Positions 50,744-59,385 of a stretch of 64,000 bases of DNA are shown here, piece by piece. Each line of letters opens with the position of its first letter. The first letter of the stretch is position 1. The notes under the pieces are model-generated. The model saw only the letters and a list, made by a program, of their open reading frames with translations, did not search any database and was not told where the DNA came from. A program made the position numbers and the translations under genes. Source of the stretch: Brachybacterium sp036311905 (GTDB lineage Bacteria; Actinomycetota; Actinomycetes; Actinomycetales; Dermabacteraceae); the NCBI RefSeq assembly GCF_036311905.1, contig NZ_JAZDCH010000027.1, positions 27,611-91,610 of the forward strand, given 5' to 3'.

Positions 50744-51961
50744 TCAGCCCTCCAGCAGCCCCTGGCGCTCCTTGAGGGCGAGCATCCGCCCGGCCGACTC
50801 CCGCACGCGGCGCGCCTCCTCCTCACCGCGCGCGGCCCACTCGAGGATCGCGTCGACCAGCTGGCCGGTGAGGGTCGGGTCGGCCGTGAGCACCACGTCG
50901 CCGCCCGCCTCGAGCAGCCGCGTGGCCCGCTCGGCGACGGGGACGTCGGCGACGGCCTTCGCGGCGCCGATGTCGTCGGTGACCACGAGGCCCGTGAAGC
51001 CGAGCTGATCGCGCAGCAGGCCCTGGACCGCGGCGCGGGAGAACATCGCCGGGACGTCGGGCTCGATCCGCGGGTAGACCGCGGAGGACATCATCACCAG
51101 CGGCGCGCCCGCGTCGATCCCGGCCGTGAAGGAGCCCAGGAACGGGTCCTCCGGGGACGTCTCCGCATCCTCGATGCCCTCGGCGGAAAAATCGGTGTTC
51201 TGCTCGACCCGGCCGAGGCCCGGGAAGTGCTTGAGGGTCGCGGCGACACCCTGCTCGTCGAGCGCCCGCACCGCGGCGGCCACGCACGCGCCGACCGCTT
51301 CCGGATCGGTGCCGAAGCCGCGATCGAGGGCCCCGACCGGTTCGTTCCCGTCTCCCAGGGCGGGATCGACGACGTCCGCGACGGGGGCGAGGGCGACCCC
51401 GATCCCGCGGGCGGCGAGATCCTCGCCGATGCTGGTGTACGCCTCGGTGACGGCCTCCGGCCCCTGCTCGCCGAGCTCCTCGGCCGACGGGGTCCTCCGG
51501 GCGGCGTCCCCGCGCAGCATGCGCACCTGCCCGCCCTCCTGGTCCACCGCGAGCAGCGGCGGCAGGTCGGGACGGGAGAGCTCCCGGGCACGGGCGACGG
51601 CGCGGTCGACCTGCTCGGCGCTCTCCCAGCGCTGCAGCAGGAAGACCCCGCCGGCGTGATGCTCCGTGAACACCTCCGCGGGCAGCTCGGTGCCGACGGC
51701 GTGGCCGACGAGCACCAGCTGTCCGGCGATCTCCCGATCGTCCAGCTCCTCGAGGAGGCGATCGGCGGCGCTGGGGGGCTCGGTCGTGGGGTCGGCCGTC
51801 GTGGGGGAGGCGTTCGGCTCCTGAGCCGGCCCGTCGGAGCCCCCGTCGGACGCGGAACCGCCCTCCGAGGCGGAGCCCTCGCCGTCGCCCGGATTCGGAG
51901 CGGCGGTGCAGGCCGTGAGCGCGGCGAAGGGTGCGAGGGCCAGGAGCTGTCGGCGGCGCAT
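50744..51961 (-). CDS. GH3-family lipoprotein (NagZ/LpqI-like)
   Basis: This 405-residue protein has a lipoprotein signal (MRRRQLLALAPFAALTAC, lipobox cysteine at about 18) and an acidic Ser/Gly linker, so it is anchored outside. The GH3 barrel shows LLAVDQEGGQVRML and ATLKHFPGLG, and a nucleophile region VVTDDIGAAKAV. The usual NagZ/LpqI loop GHG...DSH reads GLG...NTDF, so the general acid histidine is missing; similar variants seem common in actinobacteria but their activity is unclear. A role in peptidoglycan or muropeptide turnover is possible. Confidence 0.87.
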   Translation of the reverse strand: MRRRQLLALAPFAALTACTAAPNPGDGEGSASEGGSASDGGSDGPAQEPNASPTTADPTTEPPSAADRLLEELDDREIAGQLVLVGHAVGTELPAEVFTEHHAGGVFLLQRWESAEQVDRAVARARELSRPDLPPLLAVDQEGGQVRMLRGDAARRTPSAEELGEQGPEAVTEAYTSIGEDLAARGIGVALAPVADVVDPALGDGNEPVGALDRGFGTDPEAVGACVAAAVRALDEQGVAATLKHFPGLGRVEQNTDFSAEGIEDAETSPEDPFLGSFTAGIDAGAPLVMMSSAVYPRIEPDVPAMFSRAAVQGLLRDQLGFTGLVVTDDIGAAKAVADVPVAERATRLLEAGGDVVLTADPTLTGQLVDAILEWAARGEEEARRVRESAGRMLALKERQGLLEG

Positions 51962-52027
51962 GCGGCCAGTCTTCCACGGCCCCGGGACGTGACCTGCCCC
52001 ACCCGTCCACGCCGTAGGCTGGCCCGC

Positions 52028-52609
52028 ATGACCTTCACGAACCCGCCCGCGGAGCATCCCCGTGCCGCGTCGATCGAGTCCGGGACCGGCACCGCTCTCG
52101 CGGTCTGGGCCGAGCGGCTCGACGACGCGGGCGCCCGGGATCTCGACCACACGGCGACCGCGCGGATGCTCGTCGAGCGCTGGGGCGTGGACGGTTGGTG
52201 GGCGCAGGGGGTCACCGTCGCCTACGAGCAGCTGATTGGCCGACGCGTGGAGGGACAGAGCTGCGAGGGCGACTTCTCCGCCTCCGCCTCCCGCACCGTC
52301 CCCGGGGATCCGGACGCCGTGCGCGACGCCTGGGACGCCTTCTGCACCGCCGAGCGCCGCGAGGAGCTCGGGCTCGCCGCGCCGACTCTCACAGACACCG
52401 CCTCCTGGCGCTACTGGCGCACCGCCGTCTCGGACGGCAGCCGCCTCTCCATCAACATCACCGCCAAGGACGGCGCGGGCGAGACCGCCCGCTCGACCCT
52501 CGGTATCGAGCACAAGGGTCTGGAATCGGCCGAGAGCCGCGAGGCCTGGAAATCCGTCTGGACGTCCGTGCTCACCGACTTCACCACCGCAATGAAGGAG
52601 AACCGATGA
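52028..52609 (+). CDS. DUF4287/SRPBCC-type protein
   Basis: This is a 193-residue protein. Its first ~75 residues contain WAERLDDAGARDLDHTATARMLV and VDGWWAQGVTVAYEQLIGRR, the pattern of the short domain that often precedes a START/SRPBCC-like region. The remainder (FSASASRTV, SRLSINITAKDGAGETARSTL, KSVWTSVLTDF) fits that lipid- or ligand-binding fold. It overlaps the peptidase gene by ATGA. No ligand can be inferred. Confidence 0.8.
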   Translation: MTFTNPPAEHPRAASIESGTGTALAVWAERLDDAGARDLDHTATARMLVERWGVDGWWAQGVTVAYEQLIGRRVEGQSCEGDFSASASRTVPGDPDAVRDAWDAFCTAERREELGLAAPTLTDTASWRYWRTAVSDGSRLSINITAKDGAGETARSTLGIEHKGLESAESREAWKSVWTSVLTDFTTAMKENR

Positions 52610-54783
52610 CCGCTGAGCCGACGACCGGCCCCCAGCTCCCCGCCGCCGACGGCTCCGCGGACCCGCACCTCTGGCTCGAGGAGGTCACCGGGGAGGAGGC
52701 GCTCGCGGCGGTCCGCGCGCGCAACGCCGCGGCCGAGTCCGAGCTCGACGCCGTCCGCGACCCGCTCGACCCGGACGGCGCCCCGCTCGCCGCGACCCTG
52801 CAGCGCGAGATCCTCGAGATCCTCGATGCCACCGACCGCATCCCGGGCGTGGTCAAGCGCGGCGAGCACCTCTACAACGTGTGGACCGACGCGGAGCACG
52901 AGCGCGGCCTGTGGCGGCGCACCACCCTCGCCTCGTACCGCACCGAGGAGCCCGAGTGGGAGGTCCTGCTGGACGTCGACGCCCTCAACGAGGCCGAGGG
53001 CGAGGACTGGGTGTGGCACGGCGCGCGCCTGCTGCGTCCCGCGGGCGCCGCCGAGGGCGAGCCGTACCGTCGGGCGCTCGTGGACCTCTCCCACGGCGGC
53101 TCCGACGCCGACGTCACCCGCGAGTTCGACCTCGAGACGCTGTCCTTCGTGGACCCGGCCGACGGCGGGTTCCTGCGCCCCGCCGCGAAGGGCTCCGTGA
53201 GCTGGATCGACGAGGACACCGTGTGGGTCTCCACCGACTTCGGCGAGGGCACGCTGACCACCTCGGGCTATGCCCGACAGGCGCGGTTGTGGCGCCGCGG
53301 CACCCCGCTCGAGGAGGCCGAGCTGGTCCACGAGGCGGCCGAGGACGACATGGCCGTCTTCGTCGCCCACGACTCGACGCCGGGCTGGGAGCGGGACTGG
53401 GTGGTCCAGGCGCATGCGTTCTACGACCAGACGGTCCATCTCGCGGACCGCTCCGAGCAGCCGCCCGTGCTCACCGCCCTCGACGTCCCCCGCGACCTCG
53501 AGGCGAACGCGCACCGCGACCTGGGGATCTTCAGCCCGCGCAGCGACTGGCAGGTCGGCGAGGCGGTGTTCCCGGCCGGATCGCTCGTGGTCGGCGACTT
53601 CGACGCCTTCCTCGCGGGGGAGCCGTCGTTGCACGTCCTCTTCGAGCCGACGGAGAGCTCCTCCCTCGCGGACATGACCATCACGCGCAGCACCGTGGTG
53701 CTCGCGATCCTGGAGGACGTGGTCCACCGTCTCGAGGTCCACCACCGCGACGAGGACGGGCAGTGGATCCGTCAGGACCTCTACCCCGAGCTGCAGGGCT
53801 CCCTCTCGGTCTCCGCGGTCGACGCGGACGAGTCCGACGAGGTCTGGGTGACGGTCTCGGGCTTCCTGGAGCCGACGACCCTCCTGCTCGGCGATCTCGC
53901 CGAGATCCCCGCCGGCGGGCCCGCCGGGCCGCTCGAGACGATCAAGGCCACCCCCGCCCGCTTCGACGCCGAGGGGCTCGAGGTGGTCCAGCACTTCGCG
54001 ACCAGCGACGACGGCACCCGCGTCCCGTACTTCGAGATCTCGCAGGCGGGAGAGCCGGCTGAGCAGTCGGCGCCCCGCCCCACCCTGCTGTACGGCTACG
54101 GCGGCTTCGAGATCTCGTTGACCCCGTCCTATCTCGGCGCGATCGGCAAGGCGTGGCTCGAGCGCGGCGGCACCTACGTGCTCGCCAACATCCGCGGCGG
54201 CGGCGAGTACGGTCCGCGCTGGCACCAGGCCGCCCTGCGGGAGAACCGCCACCGCGCCTACGAGGATTTCGCCTCGGTCGCCCGGGACCTCGTCGAGCGG
54301 GGCATCACCGACCGGGAGCACCTGGCCGTGCGCGGCGGATCGAACGGCGGTCTCCTCACCGGCAACATGCTCACGCAGTACCCCGAGCTGTTCGGCGCCG
54401 TGATCATCCAGGTGCCGCTGCTGGACATGAAGCGCTACAGCCACCTCCTCGCGGGGGCCTCCTGGATGGCGGAGTACGGGGACCCGGACACCGAGGACTG
54501 GGAGTTCGTGCGCAGCTTCAGCCCGTACCACCTGCTCGCCGAGGGCGTCGACTACCCGCCGACCTTCCTGCTCACCTCGACGCGCGACGACCGGGTGCAT
54601 CCGGGGCACGCCCGCAAGTTCGCGGCCGCCCTCGAGTCCCTCGGGGCCGACGTGCGCTCGTGGGAGAACATCGAGGGCGGCCACGGCGGAGCGGCGACGA
54701 ACGAGCAGGCCGCCCGTATGAACGCGCTCCTCTACACCTTCCTCTGGGACACCCTGGGGGCGGGCGGGAGCCGCGCTCGATGA
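52606..54783 (+). CDS. Prolyl oligopeptidase family serine peptidase (S9A)
   Basis: This 725-residue cytoplasmic peptidase is predicted to cleave after proline in short peptides. The ATG at 52606 overlaps the previous stop. An N-terminal seven-bladed propeller (~1-430) is followed by an alpha/beta hydrolase domain with nucleophile Ser579 (RGGSNGGLL), Asp661/662 (TSTRDDRVHPGHA) and His693 (EGGHGGA). All three positions are present and in normal order. The length is typical. It is coupled to the following hydrolase-like gene. Confidence 0.94.
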   Translation: MTAEPTTGPQLPAADGSADPHLWLEEVTGEEALAAVRARNAAAESELDAVRDPLDPDGAPLAATLQREILEILDATDRIPGVVKRGEHLYNVWTDAEHERGLWRRTTLASYRTEEPEWEVLLDVDALNEAEGEDWVWHGARLLRPAGAAEGEPYRRALVDLSHGGSDADVTREFDLETLSFVDPADGGFLRPAAKGSVSWIDEDTVWVSTDFGEGTLTTSGYARQARLWRRGTPLEEAELVHEAAEDDMAVFVAHDSTPGWERDWVVQAHAFYDQTVHLADRSEQPPVLTALDVPRDLEANAHRDLGIFSPRSDWQVGEAVFPAGSLVVGDFDAFLAGEPSLHVLFEPTESSSLADMTITRSTVVLAILEDVVHRLEVHHRDEDGQWIRQDLYPELQGSLSVSAVDADESDEVWVTVSGFLEPTTLLLGDLAEIPAGGPAGPLETIKATPARFDAEGLEVVQHFATSDDGTRVPYFEISQAGEPAEQSAPRPTLLYGYGGFEISLTPSYLGAIGKAWLERGGTYVLANIRGGGEYGPRWHQAALRENRHRAYEDFASVARDLVERGITDREHLAVRGGSNGGLLTGNMLTQYPELFGAVIIQVPLLDMKRYSHLLAGASWMAEYGDPDTEDWEFVRSFSPYHLLAEGVDYPPTFLLTSTRDDRVHPGHARKFAAALESLGADVRSWENIEGGHGGAATNEQAARMNALLYTFLWDTLGAGGSRAR

Positions 54784-56168
54784 GCCCGCGCTCCCACCGC
54801 GTCGACCTCCTCGAGCGGCCGACGCAGGATGACCTGCTGCAGGTCCGCAACGACCTCATGACGGTCTACCGCGAGATCCGCACCGGTCGGCCCGAGCTGT
54901 TCCCCCTGCGCTACGCCCGGGCAACCCCGCGCCCGCCGCATCGGCGCTGGCGGCGGTCCGCCGCGGAGGAGCCCGGCGGCGCCGAGGTGCCGGTGCTGAT
55001 CCTGCCCGACGGGCCCGGCCGCGCCTCGGTGCTGCCCTATGACGTGCTCCGCCGCAGTCTCGCGGGTCGTGGGCTGGACGTGCTGATGATGGAGCATCGC
55101 GGGGTGGGCTTCTCCCGCCTCGACGCCCGCGGCGAGGACCTCCCGGCCGAGGCCGTCACCCTCGAGGAGGTGCTCGGGGACGTGCTCGCCGTGCTGGACC
55201 ACGCGCGGGTCGAGCGGGTGGCCGTGCTCGGCACCGGCTACGGCGCCTACCTGGCGCAGATCCTCGCCGCCCGGCATCCGGACCGGGTGCACTCGCTCGT
55301 GCTCGACTCCCCGCTCACCTCCGCGGACGACGAGAGGATCGGGCAGCGGGCGCTGCGCGAGCACTACTGGACCGGGGCCGTCCCCGCGACCTCCTCGATC
55401 GCCGCGGCCCTCCGCCGGCTCGCCGACGAGGACATCGTCGACGCGCAGCGCGCGGGCCCGGTGCTGCTCGCCGTCCACGAGCACGGCGGCACCGCCGCGG
55501 TGCGCGATCTGGTCGATCTCCTCGCCCTCGGGCGGGGGAGCCTCACCTGGTCCAGCGTGCGCCAGGTCCTCAACCAGGGGTGGCTGCAGTCCACCCCCTT
55601 CGTGATGGAGCACGACCTGATCGCGCGGCTCGCCCACACCGAGCTCGGACAGGGGTCCGGCGCCGACGGCGGGCCGATGGACCCGCTGCTGCTCGCGGCC
55701 GACGAGGCGCGAGCGGTGCCCCCGTTCGCATGGGAGGCGCTCGACGTGCACGCGCTGTCCCGCACGATCACCGCGCCGACCCTCGTGCTCGTCGGCTCCG
55801 AGGACCTCATCACCCCGCCCTGCATCTCGCGGGCGCTCGCCGAGCGGATCGACGGCGCCGTACTGCTGGAGATCCCGCGGGCGCGGCACTCGCTGCTCGA
55901 CACCCGCAGCCAGGTCGCCCAGATCGCGCTGCGGTGGAGCGCCGCCGGGGCCGCCTCACTGCTGCCGCAGCACGCGGCGGCCCTCGCGACCCTGCCCGCC
56001 GCCCCGGTCGACCTCGCGCTGTCCAAAGGGCTCCAGCTGGCCCTCGCCGCGGAGCGGCTGTCGCCATGGCGGCTGCGCCGGGAGAGCGCCCGGGCGCTGC
56101 GGGAGGATCCGCGCACCGTGACTCCCGACGCGAATCGTTCCGTTCCGCGGCCCGCGGATCTACCCTGA
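54780..56168 (+). CDS. Alpha/beta-hydrolase fold protein, nucleophile apparently lost
   Basis: This 462-residue protein starts at an ATG overlapping the peptidase stop (ATGA). It looks like a prolyl-aminopeptidase-type S33 hydrolase: VLILPDGPGRASVLPYDV, MEHRGVGFSRL and a late VLVGSEDLITPP with IPRARHSLLD. At the nucleophile elbow the expected G-x-S-x-G reads GTGYG (residues 151-155), so Gly153 replaces the serine. The protein may be a non-catalytic regulator or use another mechanism. The C-terminal ~60 residues are helical and lack motifs. Confidence 0.85.
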   Translation: MSPRSHRVDLLERPTQDDLLQVRNDLMTVYREIRTGRPELFPLRYARATPRPPHRRWRRSAAEEPGGAEVPVLILPDGPGRASVLPYDVLRRSLAGRGLDVLMMEHRGVGFSRLDARGEDLPAEAVTLEEVLGDVLAVLDHARVERVAVLGTGYGAYLAQILAARHPDRVHSLVLDSPLTSADDERIGQRALREHYWTGAVPATSSIAAALRRLADEDIVDAQRAGPVLLAVHEHGGTAAVRDLVDLLALGRGSLTWSSVRQVLNQGWLQSTPFVMEHDLIARLAHTELGQGSGADGGPMDPLLLAADEARAVPPFAWEALDVHALSRTITAPTLVLVGSEDLITPPCISRALAERIDGAVLLEIPRARHSLLDTRSQVAQIALRWSAAGAASLLPQHAAALATLPAAPVDLALSKGLQLALAAERLSPWRLRRESARALREDPRTVTPDANRSVPRPADLP

Positions 56169-56242
56169 CCCAGAGGGAGCGATCCCGCAGGCAGCGACGG
56201 GACGAGTCCGCGGGGAGCATCGCGGGAGCCACAGGGGGAGAG

Positions 56243-56974
56243 ATGGCACGACGGGCCACCGGAATCCGCAGCGAGGTGCCGGCGCGGCGTCGGCCGTGGG
56301 CGACGATGAGCCTCGCCGCGGCGAGCGTGATCACCGTCGGCACCCTCACTGGCTTCGGTCTCGCCGGCGCCGGGCCCCTCGGCGCCCTCGCAGGCGACCG
56401 GAACGCCCCCACCGCCCGTCCCTCCGAGCAGGAGCTCGCGTCGCACGAGGTGATCGAGCCCGCCCCCGAGGGTCCCGCTCCCTCCGACGGCGGCGGCGAG
56501 ACCACCCCGAGCGCGCCCAGCACGACGCCCGCGCCGAGCCCCACGACCGCCGTCCCCAGCACCCAGGCGCCCGCCCCGGAGGAGACCGTCGCCCCGGCAC
56601 CGGCCGAGGACTCGGGCGGCGGATCGCGCGGCGGCAACAACTCCGGCGGCAACAAGTCCGGCAGCAACGGCGGCAACGACGGCGGTAGCAACTCCGGCAA
56701 CGACGGCGGGTCCGCGGAGCCGTCGGATCCCGGCACCCCGACCGACTCGACCCCGCCCTCCGAGCAGCCGACCGACCCCACCCCGGATCCGCAGCCCGAG
56801 GACCCCGAGCCCGAGGATCCGGAGCCCGAGGACCCGCCGGCCGTGGATCCGGAGTCCACCGAGGACCCGGAGCCCCCTGTCGAGCCGTCCGCCTCGACGC
56901 CCCCCGCGGACGATCAGACCACCGCCGCGTCCGAGTCCTCCAGTGACGGCGCGGGCGGCGGACTCGGGGGCTGA
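56243..56974 (+). CDS. Low-complexity membrane-anchored or secreted protein
   Basis: This 243-residue protein starts at the ATG at 56243 behind AGGGGGAG. A basic head (residues 1-20) and one hydrophobic helix (about 21-48) form a signal anchor or signal peptide. The rest is disordered: Pro/Thr/Ser-rich, then a Gly/Asn/Ser repeat (GGNNSGGNKSGSNGGND), then repeated Glu-Asp-Pro units (EDPEPEDPEPEDPP). There is no LPXTG motif and no globular domain. It may be a wall spacer or scaffold. It follows the hydrolase gene by 74 bp. Confidence 0.65.
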   Translation: MARRATGIRSEVPARRRPWATMSLAAASVITVGTLTGFGLAGAGPLGALAGDRNAPTARPSEQELASHEVIEPAPEGPAPSDGGGETTPSAPSTTPAPSPTTAVPSTQAPAPEETVAPAPAEDSGGGSRGGNNSGGNKSGSNGGNDGGSNSGNDGGSAEPSDPGTPTDSTPPSEQPTDPTPDPQPEDPEPEDPEPEDPPAVDPESTEDPEPPVEPSASTPPADDQTTAASESSSDGAGGGLGG

Positions 56975-56987
56975 TCCCTCCCGTGCC

Positions 56988-58442
56988 TCAGGTCGCCTGC
57001 GTGCGGGGCACCCCGTCCCGGCAGGCGACCACGAAGCCGCCCTCGTCGTAGCGGGTCTCGAAGGCCTCGCCCCACTCCTCGCCCGCCCACGAGGCGACGT
57101 CGGCCGGCTGCTTCCCGCCCCAGGAGAAGGCGTAGACGTCCACCAGCACGCAGTCCGGCACCCGCTGGTTCGACCCGTGCACCCACTGCACGTCGTGATC
57201 GGGGACGGCCTGGGCCATGAGGGTGATGTCGACGGAGAGCACGGTGTCGTCGGGCACCGCGGCGAGCGCTCCCGCCGCCGGTTCCGCCCGCCAGCTCGCC
57301 TCCCATTTCGCGGGCCGGAGGACGTCGAGGATCGGCATCTGGCTCCCCAGCAGCAAGGTCGCGGCCGCTGTCGCGGCGACAGCGGCGGTGCGCACCTCGG
57401 GCCCGGGCCGCGGCGCGTCCCGGCGCCGGAGCGCGGTGGCCCGGCCGGTGCGGCGGTCGCCGAGCGCGTCGAGCAGGGCGGCGAGCGCGATCGGCACGAG
57501 CACCGCGTTGTAGTGCCAGTACCACTCCCAGTAGAAGCTGACCGTTCCGGTGAAGCGCCAGGCGAGGGTGGGCAGCATGAGCAGGATCAGCGGGGAGCGC
57601 GCGCCGATGATGCCCGCCGAGAGCAGCAGCATCCCCACCGTCACCCACTTCACGGGAGGTCCCAGGACGTCGAGCGGTGAGCCGAGGTTGTCGGTGTAGT
57701 CGTACTGGCCGGCGGTGTTCAGCAGCGGCAGGATCACGAAGGTCGACAGCACGAACCAGCCGACGCCCCAGCAGGTGAGCCCCAGCCCGCCCCACCGGTG
57801 CTCCCGGGCGCGGAGGGCGATGATCCCGCCGAGCACGGCGACCGTGAGTCCGAGGTCCTCCTTCACGAAGACCAGCGGAGCGGCCCAGAGGATCGCCGCG
57901 ACGGTCCGCTCCCGCAGCAGCGCGGTCAGGGACAGGGCGAGCAGCGGCACCGCGAACGCGATCTCGTGGAACTGCACGGCGGCGGCCGACTGCAGACCGA
58001 AGGAGAACACGGCGGCGCCTCCCGCGACCGACCCGGTGACCGGCCCGAGCCGGTCGATCGCGAGCCGGGTCAGGGGGATCGCCGAGCCGCCGAGCAGCGC
58101 GGCCTGGGCCCACAGCAGCGCCTCCCCGCTCGGCCACACCCACCACACCGGGGCGAGCAGCACCAGGATCGGATGGAAGTGGTCGCCGAGGAGGTTCGCC
58201 CCGTCGCCCTTGATCGGCACGATCGGGGCGCGCAGCTCCCCGTAGGCCCGGGCCAGCTGGGTGAAGATCCCCAGGTCCCAGGAGTGCGTGACGAGGGTGC
58301 GGAACTGCTGCGAGCCGAGCAGGCCGTAGACGAGGGTCGCCGCGAGGGCGAGCGCGACGGGGACCAGGCGCCGCGTCCAGCGGGTCGCGCGGTCCTCGAC
58401 CGCGAGCTCGGCGGAGGGCGCGATCGGGGCGGTGGAGGTCAC
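56988..58442 (-). CDS. DUF2079 multi-span membrane protein
   Basis: This is a 484-residue protein read from a GTG at 58442. About ten hydrophobic helices are visible, with the DUF2079 hallmarks HSWDLGIFTQLARAYGEL, GDHFHPILVLLAPVWW and FHEIAFAVPLLALSL. The fold resembles GT-C glycosyltransferases of the mannosyl/arabinosyl type, and the GDHFHP/DLGIFTQ loops would face outside. A role in cell-envelope sugar transfer is possible. The C-terminal ~110 residues form a soluble domain. Confidence 0.9.
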   Translation of the reverse strand: MTSTAPIAPSAELAVEDRATRWTRRLVPVALALAATLVYGLLGSQQFRTLVTHSWDLGIFTQLARAYGELRAPIVPIKGDGANLLGDHFHPILVLLAPVWWVWPSGEALLWAQAALLGGSAIPLTRLAIDRLGPVTGSVAGGAAVFSFGLQSAAAVQFHEIAFAVPLLALSLTALLRERTVAAILWAAPLVFVKEDLGLTVAVLGGIIALRAREHRWGGLGLTCWGVGWFVLSTFVILPLLNTAGQYDYTDNLGSPLDVLGPPVKWVTVGMLLLSAGIIGARSPLILLMLPTLAWRFTGTVSFYWEWYWHYNAVLVPIALAALLDALGDRRTGRATALRRRDAPRPGPEVRTAAVAATAAATLLLGSQMPILDVLRPAKWEASWRAEPAAGALAAVPDDTVLSVDITLMAQAVPDHDVQWVHGSNQRVPDCVLVDVYAFSWGGKQPADVASWAGEEWGEAFETRYDEGGFVVACRDGVPRTQAT

Positions 58443-58491
58443 CCCGTGAGGGTAGCGGGGCCCTCCCGGGTAACGGACCTACACTGCGGCC

Positions 58492-59361
58492 ATGAGCACC
58501 CCCTCCCCGGCCGCGCCCCGCCCCGAGCCTTTCGGCGACCCCCGTCGGCTGGTGCGCGTCGGCCTGCTGGCCGGTGCCGTCGGCGCCCTCACCCTCGTCG
58601 AGCCGCGTCGCCTCGGGCCGCTCGGCCGCGGTGCCTATCGGGTGGGCGTCGCCGCGGTGAGCGGGCTGCTCGCGGCCGACACCGCGCGCACCTCGGGCGC
58701 GCTGCTGGATCCGGTGCGGGACGGCGTGGTCACCGGCGGGGCGACCCTCGGCCTGATGGACCTCGCCGAGGCCGCCGACGGACTGCTCGTGGACTTCCTG
58801 CGCCGGGCGGGCGTCTCCCGGCCGCGCCCCGTGCTGGCCGCGGTCGGGGTGCTCGGGACCGTCGCCGCGTACGCGCTGCCGGGTCCGCTCGGCGGGGAGC
58901 GTTGGGGCTCCCTCGAGGAGGTCTTCTCCGAGAGCGAGTCGCAGGAGCTGCCGGCGGAGGCCCGGGCGCTGCTCGAGGCGCTGCTCGCGCCGGGGCCCGA
59001 CGGCGTGGACCTCCCCGGCGCGGCGGCGCTGCGCGAGCAGCTGGAGACGGTCCGCGCGGTCGACCCCGGCTACGCCACCTCCGATCTTCCGCTCGAGGTC
59101 GCCGCGCCCCGTCGCCGCGCCGTGCCGCATCAGCAGACCTGGCCGGTGACCGGGCGCTTCCGTCGCGGCGGTCGGGACTACGCGCTCGAGCTGACGATCT
59201 CCGAGGGCGCGCTCGCGATGCTCAGCGTGATGCTCGGCGAGGAGCCGTCGGACACGTTGGACGACCCGTATCTGGACCGGGCGCTCGAGGAGATGGCGTC
59301 CCCGGGGTTCCTGCTCCCCGATCCCGGGGAGCTGGTGCTGCACCGCGAGACCGAAGGCTGA
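58492..59361 (+). CDS. Conserved-looking hypothetical protein
   Basis: This is a 289-residue protein. Hydrophobic segments at about 23-40, 50-68 and 115-130 make membrane association likely, though they are short. The middle region (LEEVFSESESQELPAEA) is acidic, and the C-terminal ~100 residues look soluble (TGRFRRGGRDYALELTISEGA). I recognise no family. It is divergent from the DUF2079 gene (49 bp apart) and convergent with the AspT-like transporter gene (24 bp). Confidence 0.65.
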   Translation: MSTPSPAAPRPEPFGDPRRLVRVGLLAGAVGALTLVEPRRLGPLGRGAYRVGVAAVSGLLAADTARTSGALLDPVRDGVVTGGATLGLMDLAEAADGLLVDFLRRAGVSRPRPVLAAVGVLGTVAAYALPGPLGGERWGSLEEVFSESESQELPAEARALLEALLAPGPDGVDLPGAAALREQLETVRAVDPGYATSDLPLEVAAPRRRAVPHQQTWPVTGRFRRGGRDYALELTISEGALAMLSVMLGEEPSDTLDDPYLDRALEEMASPGFLLPDPGELVLHRETEG

Positions 59362-59385
59362 GCCCGCAGCGCTCGGCGTCTCCGC

